From contig NZ_JABAID010000003.1 of NCBI RefSeq assembly GCF_012641335.1, positions 124,001-188,000 on the forward strand: a stretch of 64,000 bases of DNA, given 5' to 3'. Below, in pieces: positions 1 to 7,989 of this stretch. This DNA is from Novosphingobium sp. ERN07. GTDB taxonomy: Bacteria > Pseudomonadota > Alphaproteobacteria > Sphingomonadales > Sphingomonadaceae. Each line of letters starts with the position of its first letter. Within the stretch, counting starts at the first letter, position 1. A program made the position numbers and the translations under genes. The notes beneath the pieces are model-generated. The model was not told the origin of the DNA, ran no database searches, and saw nothing but the letters and a program-made list of their open reading frames with translations.

Positions 1-466
1 GACGCTCGCCGATCTCACCGCCTTCGTCTGGGCCGAGGCCGACCTGCTCGATCGCCTTGCCTACAAGGACTGGCTGAAGCTGTGGTCCGCCGACGGGCTT
101 TACATCGTGCCCGTGGAACGCGGCGTGACCGACCATGCCAACGCGGTCAACGTTCTGTATGACGATGCGGAAATGCGCGAAATGCGCGTCAAGCGCCTGC
201 TCAGCGGGTTCTCGATGAGCAGCGCCCCGCCCGCGCGCACGGTGCGCACGGTATCGCGCTTTGTCGAAACAGCGCGGAGCGAGACCAGCGTCGATCTGCG
301 CGCGGCGCAGGTGATCGTCGAATACAAGTACGAGCGCCATCGCGTGCTTGCCGCCGATGTCGATTATCGCATCGCGATTTCCGCCGATGGCCTGAAGCTC
401 GCCCGCAAGGTCGTCACGCTAATCAACTGTGACGATCCGCTGCACGGCATCGGCTACCTGCTGTAA
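1..466 (+). CDS. Aromatic-ring-hydroxylating dioxygenase beta (small) subunit, 5' end outside window
   Basis: About 154 residues are visible, reading from base 2 to the TAA at 464-466. The N-terminal part AEADLLDRLAYKDWLKLWS followed by DGLYIVP, and the C-terminal RKVVTLINCDD, are typical of the SnoaL/NTF2-like beta subunits of Rieske dioxygenases. Family members are about 160-175 residues, so only a short N-terminus is missing. The beta subunit is structural, packing with the catalytic alpha subunit in an alpha3beta3 hexamer. The alpha subunit should lie just upstream of the window. The gene ends in a strong hairpin and faces an AraC gene. The substrate cannot be read from this subunit; the nearby flavin oxygenase, SDR and flavin reductase suggest an aromatic or indolic compound (inference). 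Confidence 0.85.
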   Translation, partial: TLADLTAFVWAEADLLDRLAYKDWLKLWSADGLYIVPVERGVTDHANAVNVLYDDAEMREMRVKRLLSGFSMSSAPPARTVRTVSRFVETARSETSVDLRAAQVIVEYKYERHRVLAADVDYRIAISADGLKLARKVVTLINCDDPLHGIGYLL

Positions 467-473
467 CAGCAAA

Positions 474-496
474 GGGCCGGGCTTACCGCCCGGCCC
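474..496. terminator. Hairpin between convergent dioxygenase and AraC genes
   Basis: A perfect 9-bp stem, GGGCCGGGC / GCCCGGCCC, with a TTACC loop starts 7 bases after the dioxygenase stop codon. There is no clear T-run on either side. Its place between two converging genes suggests a bidirectional terminator or mRNA 3' stabiliser. Confidence 0.65.
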
Positions 497-521
497 ACTC
501 GCCCAATCCCGAGAAGCGCGC

Positions 522-1508
522 TCAGACGCGGCGGCGCAGGGTTTCCGATGGCAGGCAGCCGTATTGCTGGCGGTAATACTGGGCATAGCGGCCGAAGTTC
601 ACGATGCCGCATTCCAGCATCAGTTCGGTCACGCTAGTCTCACCGCAGGCGTTCATCAGCGCCGAATGGAGCCGTTCAAGCCGGTGACGGCGGACATATT
701 CGAGCGGCGTCAGCCCAAGGAAATCGCGGAAGCCGTTCTGCAGGGACCGCACCGAAACGCCCACTTGCGCGGCCAGCGCATTGATCGAGATGTTGTCGTC
801 GAGCGACTGGTGGATGATCTCGCGCGCGCGGCGGACGTGGCGCGGCGAAATGTCGTTGCCGTGCAGCGCGATCTGCTCGGAATAACTGTTGCAGTAATTG
901 CCCAGCAGCACTTCGGCCAGCACCATCTCGTACTGCCGCTTCAGGCGGCGGCTGGCCATGATGCTGGGGCCAAGCCGCATCTGTTCGCTCAAGTGCTGCA
1001 CCATGCCGCGCCACACAAGCGGCAGTTCGCGCGTGCCGGATTGGCCGGTGTAGAATTCGAGCGGGCGATTGACCGGGATGTGCAGTTCGCGCGCAAGATA
1101 TTCGGTGCAGGTCGCCACCGGCAGGCGCACGGCCAGATGCCGGCACTGCGGCGTCATCTGCACGCGCAGCGGCGTTCCAGGTGAGGATACCAGCATTTCG
1201 TCGCGCCGCAGCACGACCTTGCCGTGATTCGCCCACATCGTCGTCTCGCCATCGAGGGCGAGGTGAACCAGCACGTGGCTGTCGCCCAACTCGGCAGAGA
1301 CAGAGACGTCCGCACCATATTGCAGGTCGACGATCTGGATGGAGCCGATCTCGGCGCTGTAGACTTTGGCGTCAAGCCGCACGCTCGGGCTGCAATCGAA
1401 GCTGTGGCGAGAAAGCTGCCGGGTGAGGGCGTTGTGCACCACTTCGGCGTCGTTCGAACAAAGGCTCGATACGCCGGGCACATTGGCTTGGGCAAGGGAT
1501 GCAAGCAC
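522..1508 (-). CDS. AraC-family transcriptional regulator
   Basis: The C-terminal third is a double helix-turn-helix AraC/XylS domain: NISINALAAQVGVSVRSLQ is the first HTH, and the SVTELMLECGIVNFGRYAQY then YRQQYGCLPSE stretch is the second. The N-terminal part looks like the AraC_binding_2 ligand domain of regulators of aromatic dioxygenases. The start is uncertain. I chose GTG at 1508 (328 aa), which has GGAG 8 bases upstream; the frame stays open to a GTG at 1589 that lacks a ribosome site. An ATG at 1543 with a good GGGAGAGAG site lies in the wrong frame, which could mean a frameshift or a leader peptide. It is divergent from the ALDH at 1760 and probably controls the flanking catabolic genes. 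Confidence 0.85.
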   Translation of the reverse strand: MLASLAQANVPGVSSLCSNDAEVVHNALTRQLSRHSFDCSPSVRLDAKVYSAEIGSIQIVDLQYGADVSVSAELGDSHVLVHLALDGETTMWANHGKVVLRRDEMLVSSPGTPLRVQMTPQCRHLAVRLPVATCTEYLARELHIPVNRPLEFYTGQSGTRELPLVWRGMVQHLSEQMRLGPSIMASRRLKRQYEMVLAEVLLGNYCNSYSEQIALHGNDISPRHVRRAREIIHQSLDDNISINALAAQVGVSVRSLQNGFRDFLGLTPLEYVRRHRLERLHSALMNACGETSVTELMLECGIVNFGRYAQYYRQQYGCLPSETLRRRV

Positions 1509-1759
1509 GGCCACGCTCCAAAATGTTTGTCCCGCGTAGCCATGCTCTCTCCCAGGCCCGCAGGTTTCAGATTTGCAATCCGACGACACACTTGTTGCGG
1601 CGGGGAGTCAAGCGCCTTGCCGGAATGTCGCCATGTAAGAATGCAGCCCCATTCCGTTTCGGCACACCCCTTGCGCAATACGGATAGCGGGGCCTGCCCG
1701 TTGCGCCCTAGCCCGAAAAGCCAAGGGCCTCGTCAGGCCAGAAGCGGGAGTCCGGCGTT

Positions 1760-3268
1760 ATGGCCAGTGCAGTTCTTGAAGCAACCGATGCGAAAGCGGT
1801 TGCACAGGCATTTATCGCTTCCGCGCCCGGCCTGTGGATCGGCGGGCAGGATGTCCAGGCCGTTGCCGGCGCACGCCGCGATGTGATCGAACCGGCAACG
1901 GGCAACGTCATCTGCATGGTGGCCGAAGGCACCGCCCACGATGTCGATCGCGCGGTAAGCGCCGCCCGCGCGGCTTTTGAATCGCCGGAATGGCGGCGGA
2001 TGAAGCCACTGGCGCGCGAACGCCTGCTGCACCGCCTGGCTGACCTGATCGAGCGTGACGCCGATATCCTTGCCCGGATCGAGGCGACCGATACAGGCAA
2101 GATCCTTCCTGCCGCGCGCCATGGCGACGTGGTGATCGCGATGGATTCGCTGCGCTACACCGCGGGCTGGACCACCAAGATCGAAGGCACCACCATCAAC
2201 CCTTCGTTCTCCTACATTCCCGATGTCACGTTTTCGTCGCGCACGGTGCGTGAACCCGTCGGTGTCGTCGGCCAGATCATTCCGTGGAATTTCCCACTGG
2301 TCATGGCGATCTGGAAGATCGCCCCTGCGCTGGCGGCTGGCTGCACCGTTGTGCTCAAGCCTGCCGAGGACACGCCGCTCAGCGCGCTCTACCTTGCGCG
2401 CCTCGCGGCAGAGGCAGGCATTCCGGCAGGCGTGCTGAACATCGTCACCGGCGGGCGCGAAGTGGGCGTGGCGCTGGTCGAACACGCCGATGTCGACAAG
2501 ATCGCCTTTACCGGATCGACCGCAGCCGGGCAGGATATCCAGCGCCGCGCCGCCGGCACGATGAAGCGCCTCAGCCTGGAACTGGGCGGCAAGAGCCCGG
2601 TCGTTGTCCTGCCCGATTGCCCGGTGCCGATGGCAGTGGAAGGCGCAGCGGGTGCGATCTTCTTCAACCACGGGCAGGTCTGCACGGCCGGATCGCGCCT
2701 GCTGATCCATCGCAGCATCTTTGCGCAAGTGGTCGAAGGCCTTGCCGCAGCAGCCAACGGCATGACGCTGGGGGCGCCTGCCGATGCGCAGGCGCAGATG
2801 GGGCCGCTGATTTCGGCCCGCCAGCGTGATCGGGTGAACGGCTATGTCGAAGGCGCGCTGGCCCAGGGCGCACGCCTTGCCGCTGGCGGCTTCGCGCCGG
2901 AGGGCGATGGCTTCTTCTATCGCCCGACCGTCATCGCCGATGCAACGCCCGAGATGACGATCTTCCGCGAGGAAGTGTTCGGTCCGGTGGTGATCGCGCT
3001 GCCGTTCGATACCGAGGAAGAGGCGCTGCGCCTTGCCAACGACACCTGCTTCGGCCTTGGCGCCAGCGTTTGGACGGGCGATCTTCACGCCGCAAACCGC
3101 TTTGCCGCCGGGCTGAAGGCCGGGAATGTCTGGGTCAACGCGCACAACATCCTTGATCCGGCGGTGCCGTTCGGCGGTTGGAAGATGTCCGGCTATGGCC
3201 ACGAACTGGGGCACAGCGCCATCGACCTCTATACCGAGGTCAAGTCGGTCACGATGCCTGTCCTGTAG
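1760..3268 (+). CDS. NAD(P)-dependent aldehyde dehydrogenase
   Basis: 502 residues, the full length of the ALDH superfamily. The active site is intact: oxyanion Asn177 in IIPWNFPL, cofactor-binding Lys200 in VLKPAE, general-base Glu274 in LELGGKSP and nucleophile Cys308 in [18 protein letters not shown] near residue 250 is the Rossmann turn. It oxidises an aldehyde to the acid in the cytoplasm. The ATG follows a GGGAG site and opens a plus-strand run continuing with a flavin oxygenase, small protein, SDR and flavin reductase. It most resembles betaine/phenylacetaldehyde-type ALDHs, but substrate cannot be inferred from motifs. Two other ALDHs in the window (31796 and 55785) are of the same general type. 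Confidence 0.9.
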   Translation: MASAVLEATDAKAVAQAFIASAPGLWIGGQDVQAVAGARRDVIEPATGNVICMVAEGTAHDVDRAVSAARAAFESPEWRRMKPLARERLLHRLADLIERDADILARIEATDTGKILPAARHGDVVIAMDSLRYTAGWTTKIEGTTINPSFSYIPDVTFSSRTVREPVGVVGQIIPWNFPLVMAIWKIAPALAAGCTVVLKPAEDTPLSALYLARLAAEAGIPAGVLNIVTGGREVGVALVEHADVDKIAFTGSTAAGQDIQRRAAGTMKRLSLELGGKSPVVVLPDCPVPMAVEGAAGAIFFNHGQVCTAGSRLLIHRSIFAQVVEGLAAAANGMTLGAPADAQAQMGPLISARQRDRVNGYVEGALAQGARLAAGGFAPEGDGFFYRPTVIADATPEMTIFREEVFGPVVIALPFDTEEEALRLANDTCFGLGASVWTGDLHAANRFAAGLKAGNVWVNAHNILDPAVPFGGWKMSGYGHELGHSAIDLYTEVKSVTMPVL

Positions 3269-3354
3269 TTTGGGCACTCGCGGTTGCTGCGCGATCTGCA
3301 TAGCGCCTGCGCGGCTTCCGGGGTCAGATGGGCTACAAGATGAGGGAGGACCCG

Positions 3355-4524
3355 ATGGCTACTGCACCCCTTGAGCAGACCCGCCCGATAACCGATGAAG
3401 CCGCCGCCGATCCGATGGCGCGGCTGCTTGCCGCCTGCCGCGCCCGCCGCGACGAATTCGGCGAGAAGCAGCAGATCAGCCAGGACGTCGTCCTGCTGAT
3501 GAAGCAGGCGGGCGTCTATCGCGCCTGCGTTGCAAGATCGCTTGGCGGGGACGAGGTTTCCCCCGCCACGTTCCTGCGCATGATCGAGCGCATCGCACAG
3601 GCCGATGGCTCGGCAGGCTGGGTGGCGAGCTTTGGCGTTTCGGCTACCTATCTCGGCTCGCTGCCCATGGCCTCGCTGCAGGAAATGTATGCGAACGGGC
3701 CAGATGTCGTCTTCTCCGGCATGATCTTTCCGCCGCAACCGGCAACGCCGGTTGGCGATGCGCTGGAGGTCAGCGGGCGGTGGTCGTGGGGCAGCGGCAG
3801 CACGGGTGCGGACTACATCGGCGTCGGCATCAAGGTTGAAGGCGATGCCTCGACCGGCGGGTTGCCGCTCGTCGCCGTGATGCCCGCGCACAAGGCGCAG
3901 ATCGTGCGCAACTGGAACGTGATCGGCCTCAAGGGCACGGGCAGCCACGATGTCGTGGTCGACAAGGTCATGGTCCCGCGCGAATGGACCTTCGTTCGTG
4001 GCAGCAAATCCAACCTTGAAGGCGCGCTGTTCCGCTATCCGGCAATGGCCCTGGCCGCGCAGGTGCTGGCGGTGGTCGCGCTGGGCGTCGGCCGTGCCGC
4101 GATCGAGGAATTGATGGACTATGCCATCGGCCGCACTTCGATCACCGGCGCGCCGACACTGGCCAACCGGCCCAACGTGCAGATGGACCTCGCCCGTGCC
4201 GAAGCCACGCTGCGTTCGGCCCGTGCCTTCTTCTACGAAACGACCGAGGAAGCCTTCGACGTCCTGCAGCGCGGCGACGATCTGACGCCGAAGCAGATCG
4301 CATTGCTGCGCCTTGGGGCCAGCCACGCGGCGCGCGCGGGATCGGATGTTGCCAGCGCGGTCTATCGGATGAGCGGGACAACCGGCATCTTCGAAGGCCA
4401 TCCCGTGGCGCATTACATGCACGATGCGATGATCGTGCCGCAGCACGCGTTCCTTGCCGATGGCACGTTCGAAAGCGCGGGCAAGGTGTTCTTCGGGCTG
4501 ACCCCGCCCCCCGGTTTCCCCTGA
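3355..4524 (+). CDS. Acyl-CoA-dehydrogenase-fold flavin oxygenase (IacA/HsaA/HpaH-like group)
   Basis: 389 residues from the ATG at 3355, which follows a GAGGGAGGA ribosome site; an in-frame ATG at 3328 is less likely. The N-terminal helical domain contains GVYRACVARSLGGDE and ADGSAGWVASFG. The middle beta domain has WSWGSGSTGAD and NWNVIGLKGTGSHDVVV, typical of group-D two-component flavin monooxygenases and related oxidases rather than true acyl-CoA dehydrogenases. Such enzymes use reduced flavin supplied by a separate reductase, and a flavin reductase is encoded four genes later (5628). With the small protein and SDR that follow, the order resembles iacA-iacB/iacE/iacG of indole-3-acetate degradation. 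The family assignment is firm; the substrate is inference. Confidence 0.85.
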   Translation: MATAPLEQTRPITDEAAADPMARLLAACRARRDEFGEKQQISQDVVLLMKQAGVYRACVARSLGGDEVSPATFLRMIERIAQADGSAGWVASFGVSATYLGSLPMASLQEMYANGPDVVFSGMIFPPQPATPVGDALEVSGRWSWGSGSTGADYIGVGIKVEGDASTGGLPLVAVMPAHKAQIVRNWNVIGLKGTGSHDVVVDKVMVPREWTFVRGSKSNLEGALFRYPAMALAAQVLAVVALGVGRAAIEELMDYAIGRTSITGAPTLANRPNVQMDLARAEATLRSARAFFYETTEEAFDVLQRGDDLTPKQIALLRLGASHAARAGSDVASAVYRMSGTTGIFEGHPVAHYMHDAMIVPQHAFLADGTFESAGKVFFGLTPPPGFP

Positions 4525-4543
4525 TCAGCAAAAGAGAGCTGCC

Positions 4544-4909
4544 ATGACCGATACCCCCCGCCGCCCCTTGCGCGTCCTGCTGTGCGGAGCCGTGCTGCAG
4601 AACTTCTTCGACCTGCCTTCGACCGAGATCGGCAAGGTCTGGCAGGCGACTGGCCAGTTGCTGCGGGGCATCCGCGATCTGCCGGGCGTGTCCATCCTTG
4701 GCACGATCGACGATGACGAGACCATGGTCGGCACATCGCCCACCGGCTGGCCCTGGACGTTCTACATCCTGGCCGACATGCCCGATCGCGATACGGTGGT
4801 TGCCGCGTGCAACCTGCTACGCACGATCGAGATCGATGGCTATCGCCTGTGGCGCTACATGCGCTTCGAAGCGCGGATCGGCCGCGAGCTCGTGATTCCG
4901 GAGCTTTGA
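4544..4909 (+). CDS. Small uncharacterised protein in the flavin-oxygenase operon (IacB-like position)
   Basis: 121 residues with no signal peptide or membrane segment. The start has a GAGAG ribosome site and lies 19 bases after the oxygenase stop. Visible features are an N-terminal hydrophobic strand RVLLCGAVLQNFF, an acidic GTIDDDETMVG, then GWPWTFYILADMPDRDTV and a C-terminal LWRYMRFEARIGRE. The layout suggests a small alpha/beta fold such as a dimeric alpha-beta barrel (inference from the pattern). I do not recognise a catalytic motif. In indole-3-acetate clusters a protein of about this size, IacB, sits next to the IacA oxygenase and its function is not well established; this may be a homologue. 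Spacing and orientation argue strongly that it is real. Confidence 0.75.
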   Translation: MTDTPRRPLRVLLCGAVLQNFFDLPSTEIGKVWQATGQLLRGIRDLPGVSILGTIDDDETMVGTSPTGWPWTFYILADMPDRDTVVAACNLLRTIEIDGYRLWRYMRFEARIGRELVIPEL

Positions 4910-4912
4910 GCG

Positions 4913-5656
4913 ATGGCCGCTGACAGCGTCCTGATCACTGGCGGCGCGCGGGGACTGGGCGAGGCACTGGTGCGCGCCTTCCACGCTGCGGGTTGGCGCG
5001 TAGCCGTGTCCGACATCGACGGCGAGGCTGCACAGGCCCTTGCGCAAGACCTTGATCCATCGGGTGAAACTGCGCTCGGCCTCGCGCTCGACGTGCGTCA
5101 GGCTGCCCAGTTCGAAGCCGCGCGTGATGCCGTGCTTGCGCGCTGGGGCAGTGTCGAGGCGCTGGTCAACAACGCCGTCGTCACCAGGGCGCGGCCCGTG
5201 CTCGAGATCGATCCTGACGAGTTCTCCGCCGTGGTCGAGGTGAACCTGCGCGGTACCTTCATCGGTTGTCAGGTGTTCGGGCGGCTGTTCAAGGCGTCGG
5301 GCTATGGCCGCATCGTCAATATCGCCTCGCTCGCGGGGCAGAACGGCGGCACTGCCACCGGCGCGCACTATGCCGCGTCCAAGGGGGGCATCATCACGCT
5401 GACCAAGGTCTTTGCGCGCGATCTCGGCCCTGCGGGCGTCGCAGTTACGGCGATCGCGCCGGGTCCGCTTGATTCCCCTGCGGTGCACGAACTGGTGCCG
5501 CCGGCCCAGCTTGCCGCGCTCGTCGAAACGATCCCCGTGCGCCAGCTCGGGGATACCGCATTCATCGCCCGTACCGCCGTGCACCTTGCCGGCAGGGACG
5601 CGGCCTTTGCCAATGGAGCTGTCTGGGATGCAAACGGTGGCCTCTTCATGCGCTGA
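4913..5656 (+). CDS. Short-chain dehydrogenase/reductase (SDR), IacE-like position
   Basis: 247 residues, classical SDR length. The cofactor motif TGGARGLG is at residues 9-16, and Asp34 after the second strand (VSDIDGE) favours NAD(H). The catalytic tetrad is complete: Asn111, Ser139 (NIASLAG), Tyr153 and Lys157 (HYAASKGG). The gene starts 3 bases after the small protein and its end overlaps the flavin reductase start, so it belongs to the same operon. It would oxidise an alcohol or reduce a ketone formed by the upstream oxygenase; IacE acts next to IacA in that way in indole-3-acetate degradation. Unlike the SDRs at 29971 and 38001, this one has a canonical active site. Confidence 0.88.
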   Translation: MAADSVLITGGARGLGEALVRAFHAAGWRVAVSDIDGEAAQALAQDLDPSGETALGLALDVRQAAQFEAARDAVLARWGSVEALVNNAVVTRARPVLEIDPDEFSAVVEVNLRGTFIGCQVFGRLFKASGYGRIVNIASLAGQNGGTATGAHYAASKGGIITLTKVFARDLGPAGVAVTAIAPGPLDSPAVHELVPPAQLAALVETIPVRQLGDTAFIARTAVHLAGRDAAFANGAVWDANGGLFMR

Positions 5657-6143
5657 ACCGACGCCACCGTCGCCCAGCTTCCGCGATGCCATGGCATCGC
5701 TGGGTGCGGCGGTCAGCGTCATTACCACCGATGGGCCGGCAGGACGTCACGGGATGACCGCCACGGCGGTCTGTTCGCTGTCGGACAGCCCGGCCTCGCT
5801 GCTCGTTTGCATCAACCGGAATTCGCGGATGCACGATGTTCTCGCGCAGAACGGGGTTTTCGCGGTGAACGTGCTGGCGGCGGGTCAGGAAGACCTGTCG
5901 CGCCTGTTTTCCAACGCGGACCTGCCGATGGCCCAGCGTTTCGCCTCTGCGGGGGATCTTGTGCGTACCGCGGTCGATGTACCCGGCCTTGGCGCTGCAC
6001 AACTGACGCTGGCCTGCGCCGTCACCATGACGATCGAGGCATCGACCCACAGCGTCGTGCTGGGCGAAGTGCGCGAGATACTGAAGGGCACGGGTGAGGG
6101 CGGCCTCGTCTATTTTGGCCGCCGTTACCACGCGCTCGTCTGA
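5628..6143 (+). CDS. Flavin reductase component (HpaC/IacG-like)
   Basis: 171 residues from ATG 5628, overlapping the SDR by 29 bases; GGAG lies 9 bases upstream. An ATG at 5691 would remove only a disordered N-terminus. The domain is the flavin reductase-like FMN-binding split barrel: FRDAMASLGAAVSVITTDG, GMTATAVCSLSDSPASLLVC, VFAVNVLAAGQEDLSRLFS and the final YFGRRYHAL are characteristic. It would use NAD(P)H to reduce FMN or FAD for a two-component oxygenase, first of all that at 3355. It is the only such reductase in the window although four oxygenase components are encoded, so it may be shared. A strong terminator follows. Confidence 0.88.
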   Translation: MQTVASSCAEPTPPSPSFRDAMASLGAAVSVITTDGPAGRHGMTATAVCSLSDSPASLLVCINRNSRMHDVLAQNGVFAVNVLAAGQEDLSRLFSNADLPMAQRFASAGDLVRTAVDVPGLGAAQLTLACAVTMTIEASTHSVVLGEVREILKGTGEGGLVYFGRRYHALV

Positions 6144-6168
6144 GTTCATTCCAGCCCTGGAAATGTCT

Positions 6169-6203
6169 GAGGCGCCGGGATCACCCCCGGCGCCTCCTTT
6201 TTT
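6169..6203 (+). terminator. Rho-independent terminator after flavin reductase
   Basis: An 11-bp perfect GC-rich stem, GAGGCGCCGGG / CCCGGCGCCTC, with a 6-base loop is followed by C and six T residues on the plus strand. It ends the plus-strand operon and faces the minus-strand amidohydrolase gene. Confidence 0.9.
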
Positions 6204-6218
6204 GCACCCGTTCCGCGA

Positions 6219-7922
6219 TCATTGTGCCGAGTAGACGTCCTTGCCGCCCACCACCGTGCGCAGCACGCGGGTCTGGTGGATCTGTGTCGGAGCCACGGCG
6301 AAGATGTCGCGGTCGATCACGATGAAGTCTGCCTGCTTGCCCGGTTCGATCGATCCCGTGATGTGCCCGATGCCAAGCTGCCTGGCCGCATTCGTTGTCA
6401 GCATCGTCACCGCATCGGCCACAGAAACGCGCTGGCTGGGCGAAAGCACTTCGGCCGATCCGCCCGGCGCCTGGCGTGTCACCAGCGTTTCGATGGCGAC
6501 CCATGGCGACATGGACGGGATAACCGGCCAGTCCGATCCCATCACGACACGCGCGCCTGCATCCTGCGCATCGCGCACCGGCGTGAAGCGCTCCATGCGT
6601 TTTGGCCCCACGGTGGTGACAACGTCGCGCACGGGCGGGCTCGGAAACCAGAGGTAGGGTGAGAATTCGTAAGTCGCGCCCAGTTGCGCGGCCCGCGCCA
6701 CGTCCTCGGGCGCAATGAAGTTCGCGTGGGCGATTTCGTGGTGCGGGCCATAGCCGCCATTTGCCTTGCGCGCCGCAGCAATGCCATCGAGTGCGGCCCG
6801 GACCGAAGCATCGCCTGCAGCATGGAGCTTCACGGTGAGGCCCACCGCGTCATACCGGGTGATCTTGGCGATGATCGAGGGCGCATCGATGATCAGCGAG
6901 CCCTTCTGCCGTTCGGGCCCCAGCGCGTGATCGGCATCCGCATAGGGTTCAAGCATAGCGGCGGTGTGCGCATCGGTCGGCACGCCATCGAGGATCATCT
7001 TCACGCAGCCGAGGTCGAGCCTGGGGCGGGCATAGATCTGGCGCTGCGCGATCAGGTCCTGATCGTTGTCCCACATGCAGGTGCGCACGTACTGCACCAG
7101 CCGGCCGCGGTCGGCCAGCGCGGCATAGATCTTCGCATTGGCCGAAGCCATCAGCGCTTCTTCATAGGCAGTGATGCCCTGAGCCAGCATTGCGTGCGTG
7201 GCGCGGTCCAGCGCGGCGATGCGCTCTTCCTCGCTGGGAGCGGGCACCTTGTTGAGCAGGGCGATGGCAGCGGTTTCGCGCAGCACGCCGGTCGGATTGC
7301 CCTTGGCGTCGCGCTCGATCACGCCGCCTGCCGGGTTTGGCGTATCGCGGGTGATCCCCGCTTGCTTGAGCGCGGCGGAATTGACCCACACGCTGTGCAG
7401 GCTGATATCGTGCAGCACCACTGGGTTTGCCGGAGCAACCGCGTCGAGCAGTTTTGCCGTCGGCTTTGCCTTGCCCAGTGATGATCCATCCCACTGCCCG
7501 CCTTCGATCCATGCTCCGGGCCTGGCCTTGGCCGCGCAGGCCTTGACCGTGGCAATGGCAGTTGCCATCGCGGCGCCTTGCGGGAAGATGCAGTTGTTGG
7601 CCTGAAGCCCTGCATCCACGGCGTGAACATGCATGTCGATCAGGCCGGGGAGGACCGTGCGTCCTTCAAGGTCGATCACCTTTGTCGTAGCCGTGCGGTG
7701 CTTCGCCAGATCCGCCTTGCTACCGGTCCCCACGATCGTGCTGCCCGAAACCGCGATCGCCTCTTGCCACCCGGCGGGGGTAGAGACATGGCCGTGGACA
7801 TAAATCACGTCTGCCGGAACCGGTGGTTGATTGCCTACCGCATCCTTGAACTGGGCAGTGGACGGTGCGGCAATCGTCAGCAGCGACGTGGCCAAAAGCG
7901 TGAGGCGAAGCGGTTTGCGCAT
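6219..7922 (-). CDS. Exported amidohydrolase, YtcJ-like (amidohydrolase family 3)
   Basis: 567 residues from the ATG at 7922; an upstream in-frame start at 7961 would bury the signal peptide. The N-terminus MRKPLRLTLLATSLLTIAA ending near APSTAQ is a Sec signal peptide, so the enzyme is probably periplasmic. Metal-binding elements of the amidohydrolase TIM barrel are visible: DMHVHAVD, KLHAAGD, EIAHANF and GSDWPVI, and ADFIVIDRD closes the second beta domain. Members hydrolyse amides, carbamates or formamides. The gene lies 67 bases downstream of a TBDR gene in the same direction, suggesting that the receptor imports a compound that this enzyme cleaves (inference). The substrate is unknown. 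Confidence 0.87.
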   Translation of the reverse strand: MRKPLRLTLLATSLLTIAAPSTAQFKDAVGNQPPVPADVIYVHGHVSTPAGWQEAIAVSGSTIVGTGSKADLAKHRTATTKVIDLEGRTVLPGLIDMHVHAVDAGLQANNCIFPQGAAMATAIATVKACAAKARPGAWIEGGQWDGSSLGKAKPTAKLLDAVAPANPVVLHDISLHSVWVNSAALKQAGITRDTPNPAGGVIERDAKGNPTGVLRETAAIALLNKVPAPSEEERIAALDRATHAMLAQGITAYEEALMASANAKIYAALADRGRLVQYVRTCMWDNDQDLIAQRQIYARPRLDLGCVKMILDGVPTDAHTAAMLEPYADADHALGPERQKGSLIIDAPSIIAKITRYDAVGLTVKLHAAGDASVRAALDGIAAARKANGGYGPHHEIAHANFIAPEDVARAAQLGATYEFSPYLWFPSPPVRDVVTTVGPKRMERFTPVRDAQDAGARVVMGSDWPVIPSMSPWVAIETLVTRQAPGGSAEVLSPSQRVSVADAVTMLTTNAARQLGIGHITGSIEPGKQADFIVIDRDIFAVAPTQIHQTRVLRTVVGGKDVYSAQ

Positions 7923-7955
7923 GATCTGGGATCTCGTGTCTTGCAAAAAGGGTCC

Positions 7956-7981
7956 GGCCACCCCCGTTATGAGGAGTGGCC
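7956..7981 (-). terminator. Weak hairpin between TBDR and amidohydrolase genes
   Basis: Read on the minus strand, GGCCAC and GTGGCC form a 6-bp stem around a 14-base loop, followed by GGACCC and five T residues. It may be a partial terminator that lowers amidohydrolase expression relative to the receptor. The stem is short, so the call is tentative. Confidence 0.4.
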
Positions 7982-7989
7982 CGACGGGA

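Noticed and set aside
1733..3301. Long open frame (over 500 codons) on the minus strand opposite the first ALDH
   Set aside because: It is antisense to a gene with an intact ALDH active site. Its translation is rich in Arg, His and Gln with no domain, as expected for a shadow frame in high-GC DNA. The same holds for the minus-strand frame at 31781-33370.
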